From positions 62,001 to 126,000 of the forward strand of contig JAWZYV010012407.1 of NCBI GenBank assembly GCA_038373885.1: a stretch of 64,000 nt of DNA, given 5' to 3'. The DNA comes from Cheiracanthium punctorium. Lineage: Eukaryota; Arthropoda; Arachnida; Araneae; Cheiracanthiidae. Below are positions 23,001 to 32,559 of this stretch, piece by piece. A model generated the notes under the pieces. That model worked only from the letters and a program-made list of their open reading frames with translations. It was not told the origin of the DNA and did no database searches. The translations under genes were made by a program, and so were the position numbers. Position 1 is the stretch's first letter; every line of letters starts with the position of its first letter.

Positions 23001-24653
23001 AATTTTCAGCTTTTTGCTGATAAGAATGAGATGTGGAGAGGCATTGTTGAAAAATTGCAAAGTACTAATATGATAGGAGATACTCTTCCTCTGAAATGTT
23101 TTAGGCATGGCATAGTTCAGTGTGTGAAAAATTCTGCTGACATCTTCAACTTCCTCGGTTCTGGGTGCTCGGAAGAGTGTAATTTAAAACTGAAGTGCAA
23201 GCATAAGTGTTCGCGCAAGTGCCACTTCAACGATCCGAATCATGAATTTTACCTGTGCAAAGAGCCGTGTAATAAAATGATAGACGAGCTGCGCATGTGT
23301 CCTCGTCTCTGCTTCGAAAGGTGTAAAAGAGTGAAAAAGAAACCTGTTGAGTTGCCCTGTGGTCATTTCAGCTCAAAAATCGATGATGTCTGCCAAGAAG
23401 AAATGCAAAAACGTTTGCCTTGCAGTCATTTGGTCACCGTCCCTTGCCACGTAGATGAAGAACACTACCAGTGTAAAAAACTTGTTGATGTCAATCTTAA
23501 ATGCGGACACAAGAAATCGGTGTATTGTTATTTACAAGGTAAAATTAAGAATGTGAAATGTTCCGAAAATGAACTGCAGGTGAGTCCCTGCGGGCACACC
23601 GTAGAAGTTCCGTGTGGCGATATTTTTGAGGGAGATGACCTTTTGTCATTCTGCAAGAAGGCATGCGAAACAGTTTTGAACTGCGGACACCCTTGTCTCC
23701 AGCTGTGTCGCATATGTATTGAGAGTGGAATTCATGGGTACTGCACTGAAAAATGCAACTTGTTTTTATCATGCGGGCATAAATGTGGTGGCTACTGTGG
23801 CAGTCCATGCCCCCCCTGCCGCAAGAAATGTTTCCTTTCGTGTACTCACCGTACTTTCTGCATCAACGATTGTCTTCGGCCTTGTGTCCAGTGCGTTGAG
23901 CCTTGCGACCAACAGTGCGTCCATAGAAAATGCTCAAACCTGTGTTGGGAGGAATGTGATGTCGAACCATGCACAGAACCGTGTTCAGAAATTCTGCCTT
24001 GTGGGCACAAGTGTGTCGGCGTCTGCAGCAATCCCTGTCCTTCCTTATGCCGCATTTGTGATCCCGAAAGTTTCACGAACGACAAGGGACAGAGTTTATA
24101 CATAGAGCTGGAGTGCGAGCATGTCGTGGATGTCGAACTTCTTGATGAACACATTGAGGTATGCCTTATGTCTTTACAGTGGCCCCACTGTCCTGTTTGC
24201 TCTGAGCCGATCAAGCAGAGTGTGCGATACAAGGAAAAGTTGAAAAAAGCTAAAGAAATGGCCATCAGTAGCTGTGAGACATCCGAAGAAAATTCAAAAG
24301 TGCTGTATCTCGTTGAATGCATGTATGGGATGGATTTCATTGTTCCTGCTCTGTTCTCATCCATCCACAAGAAAATAATCTCTGCTCTGAAAAAGGGAAA
24401 TCTCCAAGCAGACTCACTTATGGTACTAAAAAATTGTGTAATGATATTGAAGAAACTTGTTAATATAGCTCCTCATCTGATTGACGAAAATGTTGATGAA
24501 TACTTCCAAAAAAAATTTGTTACTTTAATGATGTGGATTCAACGTCATTTAATGCAGGCCAGTTTCCAACAACTATCAGAATTGGAAACTGCTGTAAAAG
24601 ATTTGTGCAATGCTATTTCCAGCAAATCATCCTCTACATTACGCAAGATATAA
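20004..24653 (+). CDS. ZNFX1: ZNFX1-like helicase with NFX1-type zinc fingers, single coding exon
   Basis: A 1549-residue protein of the ZNFX1 family. Known members are SF1 (UPF1-like) RNA helicases acting in small-RNA pathways and antiviral sensing; a role here is inference. Residues 1-180 are helical, followed by an acidic EEED patch. Helicase motifs in order: GPPGTGKT (473-480, Walker A), IEEAA (773-777, motif II with Glu for the usual Asp), GDHEQLRPLP (799-808), QHRM (840-843), DNFQGEE (953-959), ALSRAKK (987-993). Residues 1032-1403 carry repeated Cys/His knuckles of the CGH..C type, ending in a RING-like WPHCPVCSEP. The last ~145 residues are helical. It is shorter than vertebrate ZNFX1 (about 1900). 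The start is fixed by an in-frame TGA just upstream. No frameshift or stop was seen; all motifs are intact, so it is probably functional. Confidence 0.93.
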   Translation: MSRKAVHRINKSDLLSLLNKNDCEILREVNRTEFGFVAYLEKKLYATEKDSDQILEIILEIISRVCSIRRSSRIASLDRFLRTLEDCNKFLFEDALRLINTCISAVQNINLVKLMFNYMNILKTLLHKDFFPHTEILNKAFPMLENYMNTLQARKLNLYKANECFRELKWQVDRYDNPSHSGDENDEEEDLNIKNFRLLSIVPRSKDLVNYEMYNIPQNIVDGPYKSVDHYLSVYYRLTREDMLRAFRECIKLYISPSRNSNFGSINSPYYKDVFIEYPPEYSAKGIMYNIKFVPSRPVDWSKKAYLIPGSLVFLTADDFHSSVVMATIQGYVKVSHSKSKECRVSIKLEDDLYREELLKDTCYVMIEPTAYFECYRHVLSAIKEFTEKDFPLADIIAYLDFDDPVPEYMYDKKYCLHEKCDAAGEPTQECSCKIFDPLKDNEWPTSDDLGLDEQQYSAFKLALTKKVAVIQGPPGTGKTFIGAKVVKSLLRNVPHTPIVICCLTNHALDQFLERMLGFTKKIIRLGSQSKSSVLEPHKLENLMAAIVQYHINKDSGIECVDSPLRKSLELVRKLSESLLLQKLEDIEPAELAQLKALARDINYNLDLYVLCQDKYLEDAALNQIIDMRIKKQLRTVSGSIPKSLSAGVMEWLVCSRSGDFYNKCLKMFSSFNLGRSEQPSPPSHVEDIWSLSEKQRYELFYLWRKKCLDILKRNLGQLIEEYRVTMVKSDFKTVKTTKLELLKCADIVGVTSTGACKFKDLLQLAGPRIFVIEEAAQVLESHIIASLTRTTQHLIMIGDHEQLRPLPCDDELSKKYKLSISMFERLFINNAPSATLIMQHRMKPCIAELLVPIPYKEYTSYENVYKYEEIRGVKSSVFFFDHRELEDENSSGTSSSNVFEAQMVVALAKYFVFCLYPQKEITILATYAAQYILIRKYLGEQKLDEIHVTTVDNFQGEENEIVIISFVRSNKTAIGFLKESNRVCVALSRAKKGMFCFGNFQLFADKNEMWRGIVEKLQSTNMIGDTLPLKCFRHGIVQCVKNSADIFNFLGSGCSEECNLKLKCKHKCSRKCHFNDPNHEFYLCKEPCNKMIDELRMCPRLCFERCKRVKKKPVELPCGHFSSKIDDVCQEEMQKRLPCSHLVTVPCHVDEEHYQCKKLVDVNLKCGHKKSVYCYLQGKIKNVKCSENELQVSPCGHTVEVPCGDIFEGDDLLSFCKKACETVLNCGHPCLQLCRICIESGIHGYCTEKCNLFLSCGHKCGGYCGSPCPPCRKKCFLSCTHRTFCINDCLRPCVQCVEPCDQQCVHRKCSNLCWEECDVEPCTEPCSEILPCGHKCVGVCSNPCPSLCRICDPESFTNDKGQSLYIELECEHVVDVELLDEHIEVCLMSLQWPHCPVCSEPIKQSVRYKEKLKKAKEMAISSCETSEENSKVLYLVECMYGMDFIVPALFSSIHKKIISALKKGNLQADSLMVLKNCVMILKKLVNIAPHLIDENVDEYFQKKFVTLMMWIQRHLMQASFQQLSELETAVKDLCNAISSKSSSTLRKI

Positions 24654-25007
24654 AATCAAATGAAGTGCTTCTAGATTTCTGCAAATAATAGATGCAATTT
24701 GTACACCATTGTCACCATAAATTCAATATCGATTCAAATTTGTGATAAATAGAATGATGGTTGTAATTTATACATTTTGATATGGTTTTGATAATCTTAA
24801 ATCTATTGTTAACTATGAAGTGCAATTAAATGCTATACATTATTTGTTCTTGTTTTTTTTTTTTTTTTTTTTTTTTTTGGGGGGGGGGGGGGTTTAAATG
24901 TTCATTCATTAATATTACATACAAAATAAAGTAACCAATCTGTGGTGATTATTTCATTTACTGAATCTGTCATTTTGAAATCCACAAAAATTGTCATTTT
25001 TTCAAAC
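24654..25007 (+). terminator. 3' untranslated region with poly(A) signal
   Basis: AATAAA at 24925-24930 is the first canonical polyadenylation signal after the stop. Before it lies T28-G14 (24852-24892), a simple-sequence tract that may be polymorphic. If the signal is used, the 3'UTR is about 290 bp. Confidence 0.5.
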
Positions 25008-25312
25008 ATGGTCCAATACAGTTAAAACTTTTTATTTGGGAATACTTATTCCCCCGTACACGATATATATTTCGGTTACACACATAACCATCTTCAGTCG
25101 TTTCTGGAGCTCTCACTAATGGCGGCTTCTTTTTATATCTTCGTCGTTCTTCTTCTTGAAAGTTCGATGCATGACGTCGTCCCATGATTGGTCGATTGTA
25201 TGAAGCGTATCGTTGATGCTGCCCTCTGTCGTCAATATTTCTAAGCTCTCACGAATGTAGGCATATATACTATTTTTAAAGTTGGCTATTTTTTTAATAT
25301 TTTTAAAATCAA

Positions 25313-25654
25313 TCTGGCGATACTAATAAAGAAAATTGCTACATCGGCGTTACAAAAAGGAAAATTAAAGAACGAAAAAACGAACATTTTAAAGACATTA
25401 ACCTCCAGAAACAAAGTACCGCCCTAGCCCGTCTAGCTTTGAAAGAGCCCATTACCTTTGATTTTAAAAATATTAAAAAAATAGCCAACTTTAAAAATAG
25501 TATATATGCCTACATTCGTGAGAGCTTAGAAATATTGACGACAGAGGGCAGCATCAACGATACGCTTCATACAATCGACCAATCATGGGACGACGTCATG
25601 CATCGAACTTTCAAGAAGAAGAACGACGAAGATATAAAAAGAAGCCGCCATTAG
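25313..25654 (+). pseudogene. Penelope-like GIY-YIG endonuclease C-terminus (truncated)
   Basis: The frame opens at the palindrome junction and runs to a TAG. It reads NCYIGVTKRKIKERKNEHF, fitting the GIY-YIG pattern (YIG, then Arg/Lys and the EH motif), followed by STALARLAL and ITFDFKNIKKIA, as in the end of Penelope-like endonucleases. The reverse transcriptase is absent, so it cannot move itself. Part of the frame (from 25458) is duplicated, inverted, in the left arm. Confidence 0.7.
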
Positions 25655-25668
25655 TGAGAGCTCCAGAA

Positions 25669-25712
25669 ACGACTGAAGATGGTTATGCGTGTAACCGAAA
25701 TATATATCGTGT
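25669..25712 (+). ncRNA. Hammerhead-ribozyme-like motif (Penelope 3' end)
   Basis: CTGAAGA (25673-25679), then stem II GGTTA...TAACC (25681-25696), GAAA (25697-25700), a self-complementary TATATA (stem III) and TC. This is the order of a minimal type I hammerhead. Stem I pairs weakly (about 3 of 4). A near-identical inverted copy lies at 25059-25101. Penelope-like elements are known to carry such motifs. Activity is unproven. Confidence 0.5.
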
Positions 25713-25811
25713 ACGGGGGAATAAGGTATTCCCAAATAAAAAGTTTTAACTAATTAATCCGCCGTATTAAATAATGTTTTATGTGTCTTTATTATGGTCC
25801 AATACAGTTTT

Positions 25812-26120
25812 TACTTCCTTGTACTGAGTAAAAAAAAGTATTGTAATCACGAAAAATATCGGTATCGGATTTTGACTATCCCTAAATTTACTTAGACAAT
25901 TTTCAATGTACATGCATATGCATGGGCATGCTCAATCCTTTTTTACTCACTTAACTTCTGTTTATACATATGTACTTAACAATCATTACTCAAACTCAAT
26001 TAGCCATAGAATGGTGAAATTTTGTATTTTAGACTGATGTAACATCTAGTCATGCAACTCCCTTTTATGATTGCAATCAATTCGGAGTTTATTGACTAGG
26101 TCGCCCAAAAGACTTTGTCC
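25812..26120 (+). repeat. Fragment of the ACTTCCTTGTAC repeat family
   Basis: It shares TTTTTACTTCCTTGTAC, ATAGAATGGTGAAATTT, TGTAACATCTAGT and CGCCCAAAAGA with the longer copies at 32560-33615 and 50640-52600. It has only one internal module and no recognisable right end. 26121-26456 beyond it is AT-rich and featureless. Confidence 0.6.
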
Positions 26121-26458
26121 ATTAAAGAATATTAAATCCAAAAAATGTCAGATTTTTGGCATTCCCCTGTAATTTTTTTTAATCCAAAATTATACAATTT
26201 AGTTACAATAACAGAAAACTAATATTGAATTTCTAGCTTTGCTATTCCTATTTCTATTAGAGTTGCCAGACAAAACTTAGTAATAAACCTTTTGAGAACT
26301 TCTCAAGTGTAATTTATAACATGATAAAGCCTTCCTAACCATACAGGTAATGTGAACTTGGCCATGAATAGGAGAATGAGTGTTTTGAGTAACAAGCTAT
26401 TATTAGGTTAATTTTATGACTTGTGATACGAATCTAATTTCAGGATACTGGCTATGTA

Positions 26459-27308
26459 CAGTACAAAGCCGAAAATCCGGAATGGACGGGACTACGGCGA
26501 TTCCGGATTCTCGGATTTTCCGGAATATTGGTCATTAAAAAAAAAAAAAAAGTAGCGGCTACGTCATGGATTACGGGGTCTCGCCATGAACTATGTATTT
26601 TTATAACGTTTTTCGAAATCGCCGCGATCCGTAGGTTGTACTGTAGAAATTGTTCTATTGAATTCACTTTAAAAAAAAAAAAAAAAAAAAAAGAAAAAAG
26701 AAAAAAAAAAAAGGCGCCCTACTAATTGCCGCGTATATATTGCTTGCCCAATAACGTGAACGTAGTCACAACTTAAAATAAAAAAAAATCTTCCAGTATC
26801 AAAGGATAAAAAGATATAACAGCAATTTTTATCGCCATCCCATGCACTAAAACACTGATTGTGGGTGCGCAGACGTTCCCCCCCTTCACCGGAGTGACTG
26901 GAGCCGGTTTGTCTGTGACTGGAGCTTTCGCTTTCCAAACAAGTTGTTACATTCTTGTCTTCGTTGCACGTGCTTACTGATATTTTTATTTATGCGTTTT
27001 TTTAAACAAGGCTTCCAATGGTATTTACGCTAATGTATGTTTTTACTGCAGACTTGAATGATGTTATAAAGAGTTTAATTAATTTCTTTGCCTCCTTAGA
27101 AAGAATAACATTAAATTAAAAATAATATCTCTACCGATTATTAAAGCTTAAATGCTTTACACTAACAGGAAGTGTCTCCACCCCCCTTTTTGCGTTTCTG
27201 TTTAGAAATAACAGTTAAATCTTTGGAATGCAAAGAAGGAAAGTTAGGTCACGAGTCAGATTTTACCCTGAGGTTTTGGATATATATATATACTATACTA
27301 TATATATA

Positions 27309-27349
<41 letters not shown>

Positions 27350-27520
27350 TGACGCTATTGTTATGATAACAAACTAGTCTAATGCTTGAGCATCCTGTAG
27401 TTTATTTATTTATTTATCTATTTTTTTTTTTTGAGGGAAGGGGAAAAACTGAAATCCAAAAAATGTCCGGTTTTTTGGTCTTTCCGGTTTTTAGGCGTCC
27501 GGATTTTCGGCGCTCTACTG
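26459..27520. mobile_element. Pogo/Tigger-like non-autonomous element (1062 bp)
   Basis: CAGTACAAAGCCGAAAATCC at 26459 and the inverted GGATTTTCGGCGCTCTACTG ending 27520 are flanked by TA. Subterminal GATTCCGGATTCTCGGATTT text recurs at the right end. The interior has A runs (26669-26712), an AT/GT microsatellite (27279-27350) and no transposase frame. Confidence 0.75.
27279..27350. repeat. Compound (TA)n-(TG)n-(TA)n microsatellite
   Basis: An uninterrupted dinucleotide tract within the pogo-like element, likely length-variable between individuals. Confidence 0.9.
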
Positions 27521-27624
27521 TATAAGCAAAAAAGAGTGACGTTAAATTATTAAACACATAAGTGAAAGGAAAATTTACAATTGTGCACCTCGGATAACGT
27601 ATGTATACTAAGTATGTATATATA

Positions 27625-28733
27625 CATTGTGTCCCAAAAACACTGACCTCGACTTTTATTCTTTAAATATTGATCATAGGCATGTGCAGTAAATTACAAA
27701 GTAAAAAAAAGGTGAAGAATTTCACAGTAATGACTAATATTTTCAGAAGATCGAATCTAACTAATTATAAAATTAAAATTTTTATATGCCTACAAGTACA
27801 AAAAAAATTCTTAACTAGTAAAAGTGCCCAATGCATTAATGAAGTGATGAACAAAGTTTCATCATAAAAATTGTTGGAGATGTGAAAATAAATACATGCT
27901 GACTTAGAACATTTTTAATGTTTCTTGAAGAGGAAAAATCACTTTGGACAATTCTGTTTCAGGATTCGTACATAAATTATGAAAGAAAACAATGATTACA
28001 TAAAAACATACTACTACTGCTATTATTGGTATTTTATAGCCCCTCACAAATTCTATTTAAACATACTCATAATCTCTGAGCCCTTTTATGGTAAAGGCTG
28101 AAACTTCGCACGTCGTCTAAAACATGTGCTAAGGGCATTTTACTAATTGATAATGAATACAGAACAATAAAATTCTGTACATTTTCTTTTTTTTTTACAT
28201 TACTTTGTACAGTATGGAACCTCTTATCTGGAAAACCAACTATCCAGAATCATTTTTCAATTGATTAAATTCCTATTTTTTCTGAAAGAAAAGCAAAAAA
28301 TGAGGATTTTTAAAAATATTTCTTATGTTTTTGTTTGTTTTTTTTTAGTACTACAGCTAGAATTTATAAAGTAAGCAATCTGGTAAGGTATTTTATTTAT
28401 TTTTTAGTGTGTGGCTAAATTTTCAAGAAATTATCACATATTTACTACTTCCTCTCTAAATGATTATTATTTATCTTGATCATATTAAGTTTTTTTTTTA
28501 CATTATTTTTCTAGTACATTAACAATTAATGTTTAATTCTAATCAAAAATAGAGAGTAACATTTATGCTACCAATCAAATCACTAGATGTCATGTTAATC
28601 TCCAACCAGTTATCCAGAATACACCTGGTCCCAGCCATTCTGGATAACAGGTTCCATACTGTAATTTATTGTATATGTCTACAATCAGTATTTAATGAAT
28701 AGAAGCCTAGCTCAATGTTTTGGGGACGTCCTG
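27625..28733. mobile_element. Tc1/mariner-type element with TGTCCCAAAAACA ends
   Basis: CATTGTGTCCCAAAAACACTGA at 27625 onward and the inverted CAATGTTTTGGGGACGTCCTG ending 28733 are flanked by TATA on both sides. GTCCC-AAAA termini are common in mariner-type elements. No transposase frame is visible. A pogo-like MITE is nested at 28210-28661. Confidence 0.6.
28210..28661. mobile_element. Pogo-like MITE (452 bp)
   Basis: CAGTATGGAACCTCTTATCT and the inverted GATAACAGGTTCCATACTG form ~25-bp terminal repeats flanked by TA (28208-28209, 28662-28663). Short inverted TATCCAGAAT blocks lie inside each end. Confidence 0.8.
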
Positions 28734-28735
28734 TA

Positions 28736-29502
28736 TATATTATAACTTGAATCTATAGAAGATGTGTTAATAACAAATATATTAATACATAAAAATTGGA
28801 AAAGTTTATTTGGCATATAAATCTAATTTTGGCAATTGAAATGTGGGATGCTGATTTGAGATGGGAGTATTTGGACAAACAACCTTGTTCAAGGAATGAA
28901 TTAAATTCATATCTGTAAGTAGTTCTGTATTTGACGAATAAGAGCTCACAAAATTATTGTAAATAATTTGTACAGAATTATTTACAATAATTTAGTTTTC
29001 TTTGCCTGTACAAAACCAGTTTTAACAAGTTTTTCTTTGTTTTCTGTGATTGCCCTAAAATAAAAGTGAAATAAAAAAAATTGCAGTAAAATAAAAGTGA
29101 AATAAAAAAATTACTCTGCGAAATAGAGAAAATGGAAAGCAGCTTAGCAGACACTGCCTTGCAATCCCTTCTATTTATTTTTGGTTATTTGTTTCATTCA
29201 GAATTTAGTCACGTTTACAGCCCACTGTTAGATAACATTTTTTTCATGCAATCTTCAAGTATTTATTTGCCATAGAGCTGTAATAAACAATTTTGATTGA
29301 ATAAGTATTTGAATTCAAATTTTCATTTTCAGTTGAAACTAAACTTTTTTTGTTTTGTTTTTCTGGGAAAAAAAAACAATATTTATCACATCTTACATGG
29401 TGTTAAGAAGTGCAAGTAGCCAAATTTTCATCAAAAAATGAAAGGGTTTTACCCTCCAATCAGGGAGGAGGTAAATGCTACTCAGTCCTAGAAGACAACA
29501 GT
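28736..29502. other. AT-rich, no gene seen
   Basis: Contains a short direct repeat of AATAAAAGTGAAATAAAAAA at 29058-29110 and a small inverted pair around AATAATTTGTACAGAATTAT near 28965-28990. There are no coding signs. Confidence 0.3.
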
Positions 29503-29706
29503 TTAACCCATCAATGCCCAGTGATCTAGTTTTAGACAGCCAAGAAATTTGTAAGCCACTGGAATATTTAAGCATTAGTTTATTTTCCTAGTTTAATTTC
29601 TTGAATTATAAATCTGATTTCCACAAAATACTCATCAATAATAAGTTTAAATGAGAATATTTCCCTGTCATTCGCATTTTTAGAAAAAGATTTACGTTCA
29701 TATTAC

Positions 29707-30687
29707 CAAGTATGTGCCAGCTGCTCCAAATTGTGCCAAATCAATGCTGATGTGCCAATCTGCTACAAAAAGATCGCTTTTGGACATTTTTGCTCCAAAT
29801 TCAGCAAAACTGCTACATTTTTAATTTTTCCATATACGTTGAAAACGTTTGTAAATCTCCCGAATTTTTACAAAAATCATCACTTATTCTAATTTCAGTC
29901 TTCATCTGTTCATCTTAAAAACGAACATTTTTCCTTTGGCATCCCTTTGTTTAAACCTCCAATGCCTTAAGAGTAAAACTTTACCTCTGTTTTAAATTTA
30001 ATTTTGTATAAATTTTTCTGTTGCCAAATTGTTTTAAGTCGCTGATGGTAGTTAGCCCATTTGTGCCCAGATATTTTTGCAATTTTCTTCGATTTTTGTT
30101 AGTACCAAGCAATAATAGATAAATTTCTGATGTCAACTTCTTGAACAAGGGATGATTTCTTTTAAAATCATTATGTATGAAAATTGAAATGTCAACATCC
30201 TACTGGGTCACGTTAAAATAGTTTGATGAATTAAGGTTAAATACTCGTGAATAAAGGATAGGAAAAACAAATAACATTTTCGACTGATAGCTAAAATACC
30301 GTCCCAAAAAAGGGACACTAGGCATAAATGGGTTAATATAGTTTAGTAAATATTGTATTATGATTTAAAATACTAGATATTTTGTATAGCAATGTATAAA
30401 ATAACCGAATTTTTTATTTATTTCATAAGCTTCTCGCTCCCTTCCCCTAAAAGAAAGCTGATTTTTGTTATTAGCTAAGAATGTTTAAGAACCTCCTTAA
30501 TTTTCATTTTTTAGATTAGCATTCTTTTAATGACTTTTCCCTTTATCTCTAAAAAAGAATTTTGTATTTCAAAATTGGCATTCTTGTTCTCCAAAAGTGA
30601 CTTTTTCTTGCTCCAAATTGTTCCAGAAATCTGTTTCTCTTGCTCCACAAATTGCTCCAAAATTTAATTTTAGCTGGCACATCCCTG
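29707..30687. mobile_element. hAT-like element, ATGTGCCAGCT ends
   Basis: CAAGTATGTGCCAGCTGCTC and the inverted AGCTGGCACATCCCTG are the termini. TATTAC abuts both ends (29701-29706, 30688-30693), so the duplication is six exact bases, less than the expected eight. The word GCTCCAAATTGT repeats near both ends. Confidence 0.6.
30056..30332. mobile_element. piggyBac-type MITE B (277 bp), copy 1
   Basis: CCCATTTGTGCCCAGATATT and the inverted GGCATAAATGGG, with TTAG (left, mutated) and TTAA (right, 30333-30336). A clear second copy lies at about 59973-60253. Confidence 0.75.
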
Positions 30688-30798
30688 TATTACACAAATG
30701 TAGGAAACTTGTTTACTTCTGGCATCAACATAAATTTGAAAATGCGTTGAAAAAAATTCGGCACTAATGGGTTGATAAAATTTTGGGAACCCTTATTA

Positions 30799-31237
30799 CA
30801 GGGTGTGGTGTCCCATAATGATTGGGATGAACTTTAATTAGAGGTAGGGCACATAATAGGAAGTCAGAATCACATAGGAATGTGGGGTCAAAAATGTTGT
30901 GTTTTTACTTACTTGTTTATAATCACTTTGGGAAAAGTGTTAAGTATTCATTTAATTTCTTAATCAAGTTTCATTAATGATGGAGTCTCCAAAAATTTCA
31001 CCTATGAAATAAAATAGGATTTCGAAACTATCAATTTTAGTCATATGTTTTCTGTGAATGATGCATTAATTTTTTAGAAACAATGGTCAGAAAGTCCACA
31101 ATTACTTCAGCACCTGTTCGAAAGTGATAATTAATAGCTACGAATATGTTTCTGATGCCACATTGCTATGTAATTCTGAATCCTTATGTGCTCTCAGCCT
31201 CCACTTAAAATTTGTCCGAATCATTATGGACACCTTG
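30799..31237. mobile_element. Tc1/mariner-type MITE (439 bp)
   Basis: CAGGGTGTGGTGTCCCATAA and the inverted CATTATGGACACCTTG carry ~28-bp terminal repeats flanked by TA (30797-30798, 31238-31239). It fills most of the gap between the piggyBac-type and hAT elements. Confidence 0.65.
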
Positions 31238-31272
31238 TATAAGAAAAGCCATTTTCAAAATGTGGTTTTTAT

Positions 31273-32270
31273 TAGAGATGAGACGGGCTCAGCCCGAGCC
31301 CGAGCCCGGGCTCAGTAATTCACAATTGCGTTTGGGCTCGGGCTCGTAAAAAATTTCTATTTTATTGAACATTCCTTGAAACAGATTTTTAAAAAGGTGA
31401 TTCATATGGAAAATAAAAGGACTTATAAAAAAAATCTGGAGTGACTCCACTCGGCTTTCCGAACACTTACGATTAAGATCATTAGCAAGTATTTAAATAA
31501 ATTTTAATCGATGAATCATTCAAATATATATACCAAATTGAAACTCAATCGAATGCACCGTTTAAACGCTTGCGCACTTTCAAGAATTTCTCCCCATATG
31601 CCATTATGCCATAATATAAAAGAAATCTTTGTCTTAGCCCTGTAGAAAAACTATAAGTCCTATACACACCAAAATCAATACCGGTCTTGCGACGGTGGTT
31701 TATGACATATATATCCAATTTGAGCTCAATCGAATGCTCCGTTCAGGAGCTATCGTGTTCACTCACATACACACGCACACACACACATACATACATACAT
31801 CTCGTAAAAATAGCATAAATGGATTCAGAAGCCCTCAAAACGTGTAAAAACACCAAAATCTCGAAGTCGAATTTTTTCATGATTACAATACTTTCCTTAC
31901 ATGGTACATGTTCGGAAAGTAAAAATAACGGCACGGGTACCTGGAAGGTGCGTGAAGCTCTTTGGGTATTTCAGAATGGCGGCTTATATTGCTTAGTTAG
32001 TCATGAGATCCGACATTATTTCATAAACATAGATATAAAAAATTAGAAAGTGTATTAAGAATTTGCAACTATATTTGTCTTTAATTTGCACAAATTAATT
32101 TGCAAAATTTATTGTATTCTATCAAAGAATTACTTATTTGGATTTTATTGAATTTTATTTATCTTTAGCTGAAATTTCGGGCTCGGGCTCCGACTTAAAT
32201 AATATTGTTCGGGCTCGGATTAAAAGTCTTCGGGCTCGGGCTTCAAAAAATGAGCCCGAACTCATCTCTA
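31273..32270. mobile_element. hAT element with GGGCTCGGGCTCG subterminal repeats (998 bp)
   Basis: TAGAGATGAGACGGGCTC and the inverted GAGCCCGAACTCATCTCTA are termini. Perfect 8-bp duplications GTTTTTAT lie at 31265-31272 and 32271-32278. Many GGGCTCGG words cluster within 100 bp of each end. Compared with the 377-bp copy at 62165, this copy has about 580 bp extra (roughly 31435-32020) with a CA/CATA microsatellite (31763-31800). Confidence 0.88.
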
Positions 32271-32559
32271 GTTTTTATGGAAAAAGATTTGAAATTCTTA
32301 ACTCGAATAATTCAAATTACCTGAACTATGAAATGAAAAAAATAATAATAATCTGTTTTATATACTGTTTAAAATTCAACAGTACACACAAATGAAAATT
32401 TTGTGATTTTAAAGATCGAGGTTGACAGAAATAATGAAATGCATAGTGTTTATGTTTATGTTTTGGAAATTAACCCAAAAATCATGAAATAAGTTGATTT
32501 TTAACTTTTCAGAAAGCATTTCTTTTTCTTCTATAAACAGGATTCATCCTAGGCTTTTT

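Larger units (their letters stand above)
25024..25793 (+). mobile_element. Penelope-like retroelement fragment folded into a palindrome
   Basis: Perfect 16-bp target duplications (ATGGTCCAATACAGTT at 25008-25023 and 25794-25809) bound the insertion. The right part (25313-25793) is the element's 3' end: coding remnant, hammerhead-like motif, 3'UTR. The left part (25021-25312) is an almost exact inverted copy of 25458-25750. Inverted, 5'-truncated copies of this kind are known for Penelope-like elements. The left-arm boundary overlaps the duplication by a few bases. Confidence 0.82.
29507..30771. mobile_element. piggyBac-type element with nested insertions
   Basis: TTAA then CCCATCAATGCCCAGTG (29503-29523) pairs with the inverted GGCACTAATGGG followed by TTGA (to 30775). 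Size is 1265 bp, of which 981 bp is a hAT-like insert (29707-30687), itself holding another TTAA MITE. No transposase frame. Confidence 0.6.

Noticed and set aside
23846..24370. 174-codon minus-strand frame within the ZNFX1-like gene
   Set aside because: It is the antisense shadow of the Cys/His-rich zinc-finger region.
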